From Stephanodiscus triporus (taxonomy: Eukaryota > Bacillariophyta > Thalassiosirophyceae > Thalassiosirales > Thalassiosiraceae), in the NCBI GenBank assembly GCA_036939755.1, contig JALLAZ010000245.1, positions 1 to 18,654 on the forward strand: a stretch of 18,654 bases of DNA, read 5' to 3'. The notes below the pieces were generated by a model. The model saw only the letters and a program-made list of their open reading frames with translations. It was not told the origin of the DNA and searched no databases. Shown here piece after piece: positions 1 through 9,481 of the stretch; position 1 is the first letter of the stretch; each line of letters opens with the position of its first letter. The translations under genes were made by a program, and so were the position numbers.

Positions 1-6
1 ATCTCT

Positions 7-2089
7 CTATTCATCATCACTGTCAAACGTAATTTTCACTGCCTTCTTCATCGGCAGCCCCCCTACTGGTCCAGAGTGTGCCCCGTACAGTTTGTGCTCC
101 TTCTTCTTTATTGTGCTGCCGAACCGCATCAGTTCGTCCGGCACTTCCTGACCGGCCTGCCTCATCACCTGCTGGAGTTCGCCAGCGTGGCTCTTATCCC
201 CCGGCTGGAAAAACGTGTGACTTATCCCGCTCTTCCCCGCCCGACCCGTCCGTCCAATTCGGTGGACGTAATCCTCTATTGTCAACGGAAATGTGTAGTT
301 CAAGACAACTTCCACATCGGGTATATCCAATCCACGCGCGGCGACGTCCGTCGCGACGAGGATGGGACACGACCCGTCCTTGAACTCCGCGAGGGCGCGA
401 TTGCGGGCATCCTGGGTCTTGTCGCCGTGAATGCTCGCGCAGGAATATCCCCACCGGTTAAGCGTCCCTTCCAGCCGCGCTGCCTCCTTCTTGTACAGCG
501 CGAAGACCAATATCCGGTCTCTGCTGCGCTTTCCCGACGCGTACTTCTTCAGCAGCTCCGACAGGCGCTGCTCCCGAGCGCGATCCTCGATCACCTCGAC
601 AGACTGGGCGACGCGCTTGTTCGCCGAGAGCGCGTCGTCGATGGAATTCTCCCCGTTGCTTCCAACGATGCTTTCGAATCCGACGTAGATGCAGACGGGC
701 TCGACCATGAATTCCATCGCGAGGCGCTGTATGGCCGCGGGCCACGTGGCGCTGAACATGGCCGTCTGTCGCGCCTCTCTGGCGGGGCACATGGAGATGA
801 TGTACCGCACGTCCTCCTCAAATCCCATGTCAAGCATCCGATCGGCCTCGTCCAGGACCAGGTGACGTACCTTGCCGAGGTCGCACACCCCCTCGTTGAC
901 TAGGTCCTTGAGACGACCGGGGGTGCAAACAATGCAGTCGACGCCCCGGCGCAGAGCGTCCTTCTGCGGCGGCTTGGGCACTCCGCCGTAGATGACCGTG
1001 GAAGTCAGGTTCACAACCTTGCCGAACTCTTCCAGCACCTTTTGGGATTGCATGGCCAGCTCGCGCGTGGGGGCCAGCACGAGCATGCGGGGCGGACGGC
1101 CGGACTTGTTGGCGAGCGATCTTTCCCTGGACATGAGGGATAGAGCTGGCATGGAGAAGGCGAGCGTTTTGCCTGTCGACGACGATGGCGAATATTGTAC
1201 AGGTGGCGTATGTGAGAGCGAACGATAGACAACCAACTGCATGCCAACTTCGTACGGCGAAGCCGCCAATGAATACGTCTCCCTTACCAGATCCGGTCTC
1301 CGCAATTCCCACGGCATCGCGATGGCGCCCCGTCTTCGAATCGCACGAGAGCAACACCGGCCAACACTGCGCCTGGATGGGCGTGGGCCTAGTGAATGCG
1401 TTCGCCACCGTGCAGTGACTGATCAGTTCTCCCAATATCTTCTCCCGACATCCCGGCGCGTCGAACGTTTGATACGGGTGGTAATCCTCGTTCGAGACGA
1501 TCGATTTGGTCGCTGTCGCGCCCTCCTCGCCGTTGCGAGAATCGCGGAGGACGATTTTGTGTTGGGTTCGCCACGTTTGGATCGATGAATCATCGCCCGA
1601 TGATGATGCCGCCGCCGTTGTCGCCGATTCAGTCGTAGTTTTTCCCGCGTTCTTCATCTCCTTCTTGGCCCTCTTCGCCGCCTTCTTCGCCGCCTTTCTG
1701 TCCGCCTCCTCCTTTGTCGCGCTGCCGTCTTTAACGCTTTCGCCGTTGTCCTTTTCCGCGGACGACTTTCGTTTCTTATCGCCAATGACGCCGCCTCCAC
1801 CCTTCTTCTTCAGCGCGACCACCTTGCCATCGACCACGAACAACTCGCTCTCCTCGATGCATCTCCGGACCTCATTTTTGTCGAACGATCCCGATCCCGA
1901 GCTATCCCACTTCTCGAGGAGGGATTTGGTCAGGTGTTTGATTTTCATCGAGCCTGATTCCTCGCGCTTGAGGGCCTTCTTCGCGGCCTTGACTACTGCA
2001 TCTGCGCCCATGGTTGCGTCGGCAGATCCTTCGGATGCACCCATGTTTGTTCGATCAGTTTTGAGAAGAAGGACTCGGGGACGGAACAT
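7..2089 (-). CDS. DBP3: DBP3-type DEAD-box ATP-dependent RNA helicase
   Basis: Nucleolar RNA helicase of the Dbp3 group, which in yeast assists pre-rRNA processing for the large ribosomal subunit. It has two exons, 2089-1288 and 1172-7. The intron 1173-1287 (115 bp, GTAAGG...ACAG) splits the Walker A glycine codon, and splicing restores AETGSGKT. The product is 655 aa. A lysine-rich N-terminal arm of about 200 residues precedes the helicase core: Q motif FTRPTPIQ (about 232-239), motif I (263-270), PTRELA (302-307), TPGRL (351-355), DEAD (375-378), SAT (408-410), ARGLD (546-550), HRIGRTGR (571-578). The C-terminal tail with KKKEHKLYGAH is typical of Dbp3, which is why I prefer it to other DEAD-box groups. 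The in-frame codon at 2119 is GTG, so the first ATG (2089) is used; ATG 2044 is an equally plausible start giving 640 aa. The gene is divergent from the EttA gene. Family assignment is firm; the exact start is uncertain. Confidence 0.93.
1173..1287 (-). other. Intron of the DBP3 gene
   Basis: A 115-bp GT-AG intron (donor CTG|GTAAGG, acceptor GACAG|GC) lies inside the Walker A codons. Unspliced reading loses the frame just after GSGK, whereas splicing gives GSGKTLAF, the expected continuation of motif I. Confidence 0.9.
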
Positions 2090-2299
2090 TTTTGACGAGG
2101 GAAGCAACGATACGGGCACAGAACCGAGCTAGGCGAAGAACAGAAAAAAGACCAGGCAGGGAAATGGGTGGATGGTATTGCTTGCCCCACAAAGAGCGAT
2201 TCTTGGCGAGAGGTATACTGGTACCTCACACATCATAAAACATCTCAACATCAAACTCAACCTCGTTCGTTGAGCGTCACGCCGCCCTACGGCCACAAG
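2090..2299. promoter_or_regulatory. Shared divergent promoter region, DBP3 / EttA
   Basis: About 210 bp separate the two divergently oriented start codons, so both core promoters and 5' leaders must fit here. It contains an A-rich stretch (cataaaac, about 2233-2240) and an A/C-rich leader before the ATG at 2300. I see no clear TATA box or recognised operator. The bidirectional role is inferred from layout only. Confidence 0.5.
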
Positions 2300-4857
2300 A
2301 TGGTGCATCCACTACGCACCCCCATGCTCGCCTTCGGGGCAACAATGCCCATGCTTCTCCTGGCATCTTCGCTCGGCGGCAACGGCCGTTGCGACGCATT
2401 CACATCGACCCGCCGTCCGTCGATGGTGCATCGTTCCTCGCCGTCGCATTCGTCCGTCGCGACGTCGACGACGACGACCGGCCTATTCGCTAAGAAGAAG
2501 AAGGGAAACACCCCCGGCCCCAATTATTCGAACAAGAAGGGGGGTGGGCAGCCCCAGCAGGAGAAGGCTTCAGTGAGGGAGGCGCGGTTCGATGCCGCCA
2601 CCCGCCAATTCATGTTCACCCTCGTGGGACTGACGAAGACCCTACCGGACAAGAGCAAGGACATACTGAAGAACATCAACCTTTCGTTCTATCCGGGCGC
2701 GAAGATCGGCGTTGTTGGCTTGAACGGGTCAGGGAAGGTGCGTTCGGGTCGACCTTGCATCGTGTCGAAGCATTTCGTTCATGCATTTTTTTTTTGCGCT
2801 TGGAAGTTAGGTCCGAAAATCTCTAAACCGCTTCCCTGGCCGTGTTACAGTCGACGCTCCTCAAAATCATGGCGGGGATCGAGAAAGAATTCGACGGCAT
2901 CGCCCGTCCCCTGCCGGGGGCTTCGATCGGATATCTCTCCCAGGAGCCGATGCTCGAGTACGAGACGGTGAAGGAGTGCATCGACGCCGCCGTGTCGTCC
3001 TCCCGCGCCATCCTCGACAAGTATAACGAGCTCAGCGCGAGCATGGCGAATCCTGACATAACCGACGAGGAGATGACGATCGCGATGAACGAGATGGAAC
3101 GGATCGGGAACAAGATAGAGGCAGAAAACCTGTGGGATTTAGATCGCACAGTCGAGAGGGCGATGGACTCGCTGAGGGTTCCCCCTGGCGACGCGAGGAC
3201 GGCCATATTGAGCGGCGGGGAGAAGAGGAGGGTGTCGCTGTGCCAGCTGTTGCTTGAGAGTCACGACATGCTACTTTTGGATGAGGTACGTGCATTTGTG
3301 TGTGTGTGCTCGCGATTCGTTATGATTTGGTCGCCCGTGGTCTTGATATGCATCGTGGTGTATTTCTCATGTCAAAACCCTCCCTGCCCCACGGCACCAC
3401 ACGCGATGCCGCAGCCCACGAACCACCTTGACGCCGAGAGCATCTCCTGGCTCGAGCAATTCCTTGATCAGTTCAAGGGCACCGTCGTGTGCATCACGCA
3501 CGATCGTTATTTCCTGGAGAACGTCGCGCGGTGGATACTCGAGCTCGATCGCGGACAGGGCATACCCTTCGAGGGTAACTACTCCGAGTGGCTCGAGGCC
3601 AAGAACAAGCGCCTGGAGGGAGAGAAGAAGAGTCAGACCGCCGCCGCTAGGGCCGTTTCTGCCGAGCTCGAGTGGGTCAGGTCCAATCCGAAGGCCAAGG
3701 GCGTGAAGAGTAAAGCTCGGCTGCGCAGGTACGACGAACTTCTGCTGGCCGCTGCTCCGTCAGAAATGCGCACGGAAGGCCAGATATACATTCCTCCCGG
3801 ACCGAGGCTGGGGGACGTAGTGATTGACGTGCATGGCGTCAGGAAAGCCTTCGGGGATCGTCTTCTGATCGACAACTTGGAATTCAGCTTGCCAAAGGCG
3901 GGTATTGTTGGCGTTATTGGCCCGAATGGAGCAGGTATCATCTTTTTCGTCGCTGGCCTATATCTATTTCAGTGCTTTTCCGTCCCCAAACAACTCACGC
4001 GTCATTCTATTCTCATCTGCGCAATAAGGGAAATCTACTTTGATCAAGATGCTCATGGGAAAAGATACGCCTGATGATGGGAAGATACAGGTTGGCGAGA
4101 CAGTATCCATGATTGGTGTCGGGCAGGATCGAATGGAGCAACTCGACTCAACAAAGACAGTGTATGAGGAAATCTGTGGAGGACGAGACGAGATCGAGCT
4201 CGGCGGGAACTACGTTAATAGCAGAGCGTACGTGTCGTGGTTTGGATTCAAATCAGCACAGCAACAACAACGAGTAGGGTAAGTGTTTTTCTTTCTCTTT
4301 TTTCTGACGACCAAAATCATTATTGTTGTTTGTGAAGAAAGAACTGTTATCCCTGTCTGAGTAAAAGACGTGATTGATAATCGCATGCCAAGTAACTTTT
4401 CATTATCGGCACGCTGAAACAACCATTTTGATAGCCATATTCATCCGACGGTTCACAAGTATGGTCATTTACGTGGAAGCTGACACGTTTCGTTTCAATT
4501 TTTCCCTCAAAAATTTCTAGCAATCTTAGCGGTGGAGAGCGGAACCGCGTTCAACTGGCAAAGCTGCTCAAATCAGGCGCAAATCTCATCATTCTTGACG
4601 AGCCGACCAATGATCTAGACGTCGAGACGCTCAGGAGCTTGGAGGAGGCATTGCTCAACTTTGCGGGATGCGCCGTGGTGGTATCGCATGATAGATACTT
4701 CCTTGATAGAATCGCGACACATATTCTGGCTTTCGAGGGCAATAGCAACTGCTTCTTCTTCGAAGGGAATTACGCCGATTACGAAGAAAATAGACTGCAG
4801 AGGCTTGGGGAAACTAGCATCAAGAGGATTAAATACGCACCTCTCGTCAATGCGTAA
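2300..4857 (+). CDS. ettA: Plastid-type EttA-family ABC-F ATPase (translational throttle)
   Basis: ABC-F protein of the EttA type; in bacteria EttA binds the ribosomal E site and gates the first elongation cycle according to ATP/ADP. Five exons (2300-2737, 2851-3285, 3415-3934, 4029-4278, 4521-4857) encode 659 aa. Introns are 113, 129, 94 and 242 bp, all GT-AG. Residues 1-33 are a hydrophobic signal peptide ending in CDAF (F34), followed by an S/T/K-rich transit-like stretch to about 95; this fits a diatom plastid presequence. ABC1: Walker A GLNGSGKST (140-148), LSGGEKRR (266-273), LLLDE then PTNHLD (287-297). The linker carries the EttA-type tRNA-interacting motif (ELEWVR...KSKARL, about 375-394). 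ABC2: GPNGAGKST (460-468), LSGGERNR (550-557), [10 protein letters not shown] (572-581). The KRIKY tail also matches EttA. Bacterial EttA is about 555 aa; the excess is the presequence. A longer frame from 2168 lacks a targeting sequence and is not preferred. Plastid location is inferred. Confidence 0.94.
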
Positions 4858-4893
4858 AAGGTTTAACCTGTAATTTTATATATTTTCATCTAT

Positions 4894-5885
4894 TCATTGA
4901 TCCACGACAAGCCAAAGATCCCAGTTCTGAACTTCTTTTGCGTTTGAATGAGCGACCATGATGCGCTGAATCTCCTCGTTGGTAGCTTTAGAGCGGACTT
5001 CAAGCTTAGAGTGGACTTCATCCAAATTTCTGCATTGCATGTTGTCACTGGATAACCCAATGACGTCAGCGCCACCGTTGTCTAAACCTCTGTGTAGCTG
5101 AGTGTCTCCAGTGGTGGCTCCAACCCGACAAAAGGACTGTTTGGTGGATGCAACAAGACCAAAACATCAGGAAAGGCCAGCATTTCAGGCAAAGCGGGCG
5201 AGACTGGCACATCAGGCGGCACTTCAGGCAAGACACGCGCTTTGCGCAAATCATTATTCGCAATCAGCCCGATTCGCTGTTTGAGCTGAAATCCAATATT
5301 AACCAGCTTGTCGATCTGATATTGGTGAATCTGTGCGATTGCACTTTTTTTGCTGTACTTGTTTGGGTCCAATTTTGCCATACATGATTTGCGCATACTA
5401 ATGCACTATCTGCCTAGCAAGTTGTAGAGTCAGGACTGGCATGACCGTGCTCATTTATTCTTGAATTCGTCAAGCTGGGCAAAGCATTTGTCCCATGTCA
5501 TATTCTTCTTCTTAGGAGTCATAACCTCCACAGTAATTTTTCGAGAGAACTAAAAGGCAATAGAAGTTAACTTGTTATCCATCTGACTCTGGTAATAAAG
5601 AAGTTTATTTGCTTTGAATTTGAACTGTCGGTGTTGATTATTACACCAAATTCCAAGTTTGTTACTCGTTTTAGGATTACAATGACTATGCTCATTCTTG
5701 AATTCGAAAAGTTGGGCAAAGTGATCATCCCACTTGGTAACATTCACAGCAACAGCCTTCTTGCTAACAATCTCTTTGGTCTTGGAAGACAATGACAACT
5801 TTGCAATCTTCTTCACCACAGCAGCCTTGTGAACACCTTCTTTGCAGACGATGGTCATGGCCATCTTTGGTGAGTTCTGTGTCAA
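4894..5885 (-). pseudogene. Decayed helicase-associated (HA) repeat gene
   Basis: This minus-strand relic starts near ATG 5864 and runs to a TGA at 4894-4896. The first repeat is open: W-D-D-H-F-A-Q-L-F-E-F-K then NEHSHCNPKTSNKLGIW and a closing KLTSIAF. This matches the HA domain (PF03457-type, W..F..L..F...HGHC....LG.W...QR...L..IGF). A second repeat follows (MTWDKCFAQLDEFKN, then NEHGHA in the next frame, then IDKLVNIGF) but is broken by a TAG at its front, internal stops and at least two frame changes between about 5385 and 5460. Downstream is a Pro/Val-rich stretch (about 5085-5250) and a coding-like tail in another frame ending NWDLWLVVDQ at 4896. The 3' end is only 37 bp from the EttA stop, convergent. 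HA repeats occur in large diatom families of unclear function. Decay is seen directly; sequencing indels are the alternative, but flanking genes are clean. Confidence 0.62.
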
Positions 5886-6253
5886 AAATAAATAAGTTCA
5901 TGGGCTACTTTGCACCTTTTTCAAATTGAAATTTGAACCACCCCTGTTTTGTACACCACTTCCACATCCATCATTCACCATGCTGACTCGGTTGAACCTA
6001 ATCAGCATTCCTCATGTCATTAACCCCAATGATACAGTCAATGTGGATTATATTTTAGATTGCTTCAAAAATACCATAATATTGCAGATGAGCTCAATTT
6101 ATCAGCTGGATTTTGATAGTATGGAAAAGCATTGTATTTGTATGCACAAGATGCTCTAAAAGGCTGAAGAGAATTTTCACTAATCAAGAAAGTTGCAAAT
6201 CAGATCCCAGGTGCGCAAGCTCATGTTCCAGACACCTATGCGCCATCTTTTGG

Positions 6254-6303
6254 GTATGTTATTTTATTGTTGGTTTCAACTTTCCTCTAACAACTTCACG
6301 TAG
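6254..6303 (+). other. Putative 50-nt intron in decayed gene
   Basis: Donor GG|GTATGT, a CTAAC branch-like motif at about 6287-6291, and acceptor CGTAG|A. Removing it joins APSFG to RPMHFNDDYN in phase. It is much shorter than the 94-242 bp introns of the intact genes in this window. Confidence 0.4.
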
Positions 6304-6417
6304 ACGGCCGATGCATTTTAACGATGACTATAATTTTTGGGAGCCATCTCAGAGGCAATTTGCAGACATACGGATTGGAATACGTTTCCGGAATGAATTC
6401 AATAGACAAGTAGCAAA

Positions 6418-6464
6418 GTGTCTTGTATACTTGTTGATTTTATAATTGACTTGTTACCTATTAG
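6418..6464 (+). other. Putative 47-nt intron in decayed gene
   Basis: Donor AA|GTGTCT (weak), AT-rich body with an AATTGAC branch-like motif, and acceptor CTATTAG|T. Splicing joins FNRQVA to NGPSDWAAV in frame; without splicing the upstream frame stops at 6445. The donor is non-ideal, so confidence is modest. Confidence 0.35.
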
Positions 6465-7432
6465 TGGACCTTCCGACTGGGCAGCAGTTGAGAATGTGAA
6501 TGGGAATCCTGAGGTCAAGAGCCACACCTACAGATGTGCATCAGAACAGACTTGCCAACCTGTTAAAATGATGTTAAAGTACATGCACTGATGCTGTTGG
6601 AATTTTTGCTGCCGGGAAAATGGCTGAAGAAGCATACCCATCATGTCTACTGAAGGGCACACATTTCCAGGATGATGGTGTGTTAAATAACATGGTTCCC
6701 CACACAATTAAGTCAGAAAAGCAAGTTGTACATTGCTTGAGCAAACAGCATGGATAAATGAATCAGCAAAGGCTCTTTTGTTTGTTGTTGATGAGGCAAA
6801 TCCAATTCCTATTTGTTCAGAAGATATTCTCAATAGAGATGAAATAGTCTACATACATCCAAACAAGAACAAGCAGAAGAATACCACCACCTCACATTAG
6901 AGCAATGCAACAGTATACACGAAGATCTCATTAAATGGTACAAGAGTTTAGCAGAGACAGAGAAAATGAACGAGAGAATCCATTGGAGTGAATTGTATTC
7001 TACAGCAACTCTACTATATGCTGAGAGACACAAACTAAACTTGAGATTACAGGAGCATGAGGATAGCAAGGCCAAACATGAAAGGGAGGAGAGGGCAAGG
7101 GTGGCCATGTGAAAAGGAGGAGAGGGCAAAGGAGAAAGCAATGGTGGCCAAACTTTTAAAGGAGGAGAGAACATGACAGAAAATTGAAATGAAAAGGCCA
7201 AACTTGAAGAGAAGGAGATTCCCATTTATGTCAATGCAAGGTCAATTGGTAGCAAGTTGCTACCCATTCAACTAGATGTAAATAGCTGTGAAAGTATTTT
7301 TCGAGTGAAGTCGATGCAAGTAAAGTTGGGCTATCTACTCACCAGGAAATGATCATTTGTGACGCAAAAGGCAAAGAGATTAACAATGAGAAGAACCTAG
7401 CTATGTGCTATGTGGTACTGTGCGCAATCTGA

Positions 7433-7794
7433 GTTCTAGCTCTAGCTCTGGCTGTTCTTGCTTCCAATTGTAAATGTTTCTTGCCACCAAGAAACAACCC
7501 CAAGTAAAGTACAAATTGTGGTTTTACCCATCCTGAGGTCTCTTCTTGGCACAATGAGCAACTAGCTGCATGCTTGACCAGACTGCCCAAGAATATCCAC
7601 CAAAACTTTCAACATTTTCTTCAGATACATTCGAAGAAAGATCCCATGCAATTGCAGCTTCCAAAACAATGAAATATGAAATATGCTTGAAACTGAGGGT
7701 GCATGGTCCTCTATCAGCTTCAATGCACATGTTGTTGGAAGGGGTATGATAGGTTTGTGAAGGACACCAGTAAATGTTGAAACATTATTTCAAA
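7433..7794. other. Gene-poor AT-rich segment
   Basis: Contains a (TCTAGC/TCTGGC) low-complexity patch near 7435-7455 and the minus-strand coding-like stretch 7524-7730. No intact gene, RNA gene or clear repeat is seen here. Confidence 0.4.
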
Positions 7795-9413
7795 GGGAAA
7801 ATAGGTGAAATATACAAGTATTAGGGGTCACAGCATTCGTATATCACACCAGTATGGCACACCACGTAGGGTTCCTACGTGGTGTGATATATAAATGCCT
7901 CACATTGCAATGTGTGTATATTTGACCTATTTTCCCTATTTCAAAATAGTTCAATAATACTGGACAGTCTCTGTTCTCCATATAATCAGAAACAATATGT
8001 CCCCGTTCTACATCAAGACAGTCTGTTGTATTTGTATCTCTAAAACCACAGTTGCTGAAAGATTCAAGTACATTCCCTTTCATGACAAGTCATGGACAGG
8101 TTAGTATTCCATATGGACACACTGAATCTGTCCTTATATGCTTCCAATCATAATGTTGTCTGAAAACATTCTGTATTAAACCAAATAGTACCTGACCAGA
8201 AGTTTGCTGAACTCGTCATGTAATATAGTTGAGCATATTCGTGAAGGGACTTGGTTGTCTTTGGGAAATACCTGTCCTCTGGAAACCACATTCCCTTCCA
8301 CATGGATCTTGAACATTAATGTTCATCGTCTCAACTAGTTGGTGAGAATCAAGATCACTTTTGAGAGCATTTGTTTTCTCTCAGCCAAGTATGAGTCTCC
8401 AGAGATACGATGGACAATATGAAAGACATGTGCCTGTCACCAGCGTCATCAGAGCCACAGCTTAGTTCTTCAAGCAAATAAATGAGTCGAGAAATCCATT
8501 CTCCAATGCCAATGTCTCAACTGGACCATATCTGTAAATTCATTCGGATTCATCAACATAAACTCCTCTGTAAATTCAGCATCAATCAGTTGTTTCTGCT
8601 CTTTTGTAATAGTTTGAAATACTGTCCACATTGAGTGCACAATGGTATAGGCATCGACATATATTTTCTGTATGCTTGTTGTAGCAGTGAATAAATAACA
8701 CATACTATGCTCCCATGGAATTGTGATAACTTTTGTGATGAACATAGCTGGGCTAGCAAATCATTGCATGATTCAATATAATGGTCATCATGGTGTTTCC
8801 ACATATTGTACTGGGGTTTGGTAAAAGAACATCAGCTTCTAACTCCTTGAAAACCGTTGAGCGGTTAGACCATTGATCCGTTCCAAGTCAACATTGGTGG
8901 TATTCTACTCTTTCTACAATCTCAATCGACAGTTTGACATCCCAGCAAGTAAAAGAAGGAAAGCAAAGGATGAAATGCCAGGAGGATGAACTCCTCTGGA
9001 TTGCGTAATGACTTCATCATCCCTGGTATTGTTGATTGCCCCAAATCATTGCAGAGTTTGATTAAAAAAAACGTTTCTTCTGTGTACATCCAAGACAAAA
9101 AGACTCTGCCAGTGATTTGACTCTAATCACCAGTATCAGGTGACAATGAAATGATTCTCCGGGATGATATGAGTGATACTTATGTTCGAGTAATGCAGAC
9201 ATGAACCATTTGCCTTAGCATCTCTGGTGTCGGGACAAAAAGAATAAAACATTGCCGTCAACTGTCAGTTGAGGATCCTTGTTGACACAATATGCCAGAC
9301 CAGGTGGATTTATCATTCCCACGAGCTTTCCATTTTCTGGGTGGAGAGAGTATGAATCAAATTTGCCCTTAGCCCATGACACTGGAGTTAATTTGGAAAA
9401 TCCATGCTCTAAA
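7524..9413 (-). pseudogene. Decayed unidentified gene, interrupted by a palindromic element
   Basis: Reading the minus strand from 9413 downwards gives coding-like segments in changing frames: FSKLTPVSWAKGKFDSYSLH and GMINPPGLAYCVNKDPQL (about 9400-9250), KSLRNPEEFILLAFHPLLSF (about 9030-8960), NRSTVFKELEADVLLPNP (about 8870-8815), MWKHHDDHYIESCNDLLAQ (8804-8748), a long open stretch with YTIVHSMWTVFQTITKEQKQ (8745-8470), WISRLIYLLEELSCGSDDAG (about 8500-8420), then SHQLVETMNINVQDPCGREC, FPEDRYFPKTTKSLHEYAQL and, ending in the palindrome, CGFRDTNTTDCLDVERGHIV. Beyond the palindrome another coding-like stretch (7730-7524) carries SSNVSEENVESFGGYSWAVW. Shifts mostly look like single-base indels. 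I cannot assign a family. That all segments were once one gene is inferred from strand and order; they could be two relics. Confidence 0.35.
7795..7936. repeat. 142-bp imperfect palindrome, MITE-like
   Basis: The outer 21-bp arms (7795-7815 and 7916-7936) match as inverted repeats at 20 of 21 positions. Inner arms also match: the gcattcgtatatcacacca segment (about 7833-7851) pairs with its counterpart at about 7881-7899, 17 of 19. The centre is a perfect 13-bp stem (7858-7870 with 7874-7886) with a 3-nt loop. The left arm contains a near-duplicated 13-bp unit (cacacca + gtatgg, then cacacca + cgtagg), which looks like replication slippage. Weaker complementarity extends outward to about 7775 and 7960. 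No transposase and no certain target-site duplication are visible. Non-autonomous transposon is the likely identity; a structured regulatory hairpin is the alternative. Confidence 0.7.
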
Positions 9414-9481
9414 GAATCTTATCGGTCAGTGACCTCTGAGGTCTATGTTTGATTTCGAAATGGAGAGCATGGATTCTCCAA
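9393..9481. repeat. 89-bp inverted-repeat element
   Basis: Arms 9393-9410 and 9464-9481 are 18-bp inverted repeats with one mismatch, enclosing 53 bp that includes the near-perfect palindrome GACCTC-T-GAGGTC (about 9431-9443). The element lies at the boundary where AT-rich sequence gives way to GC-richer sequence. Target-site duplication is not clear. It may be a small MITE or foldback element. Confidence 0.55.

Larger units (their letters stand above)
5980..7432 (+). pseudogene. Decayed gene: unknown domain, coiled coil, ubiquitin-like C-terminus
   Basis: The plus strand shows a chain of protein-like segments in shifting frames. ATG 5980 opens a 59-codon stretch (TAA at 6157). A segment with NQIPGAQAHVPDTYAPSFG follows and continues across an apparent 50-nt intron (6254-6303, GTATGT...CTAAC...TAG) into RPMHFNDDYNFWEPSQ. 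A second apparent intron of 47 nt (6418-6464) joins to NGPSDWAAVENVNG. Frame changes near 6590, 6740 and 6860 link further segments. Positions 6843-7112 are an open K/E/R-rich, probably coiled-coil stretch ending HEREERARVAM. The last part, 7203-7432, reads IPIYVNARSIGSKLLPIQL, then SIFRVKSM, then after a frame change near 7331 QEMIICDAKGKEINN and NLAMCYVV. This follows the ubiquitin pattern (strand, VK..iq.K.G, Q..I...GK.l, L..Y.V). I do not recognise the front half. At least five lesions make it non-functional as read. It is divergent from the HA relic, about 100 bp away. Confidence 0.45.

Noticed and set aside
2090..2119. N-terminal extension of DBP3 to 2119
   Set aside because: The codon at 2119 is GTG, not ATG; the first in-frame ATG is at 2089.
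1506..2132. 208-codon plus-strand frame opposite the DBP3 N-terminus
   Set aside because: It mirrors the Lys-rich arm of DBP3 and shows only Phe/Ser/Ala composition without domains.
2168..2299. Upstream extension of the EttA frame from 2168
   Set aside because: It would bury the signal peptide 44 residues inside the protein; ATG 2300 gives a proper presequence.
5150..5260. Collagen-like Gly-x-y reading (TSGKAG...) on the plus strand
   Set aside because: Short, in a frame opposite the HA relic, and explained by its Pro/Val/Leu-rich minus-strand reading.
6113..6445. Cys-rich, zinc-finger-like 110-codon plus frame
   Set aside because: Its Cys spacing fits no known finger, and splicing of a 50-nt intron gives a more protein-like reading in another frame for the first half.
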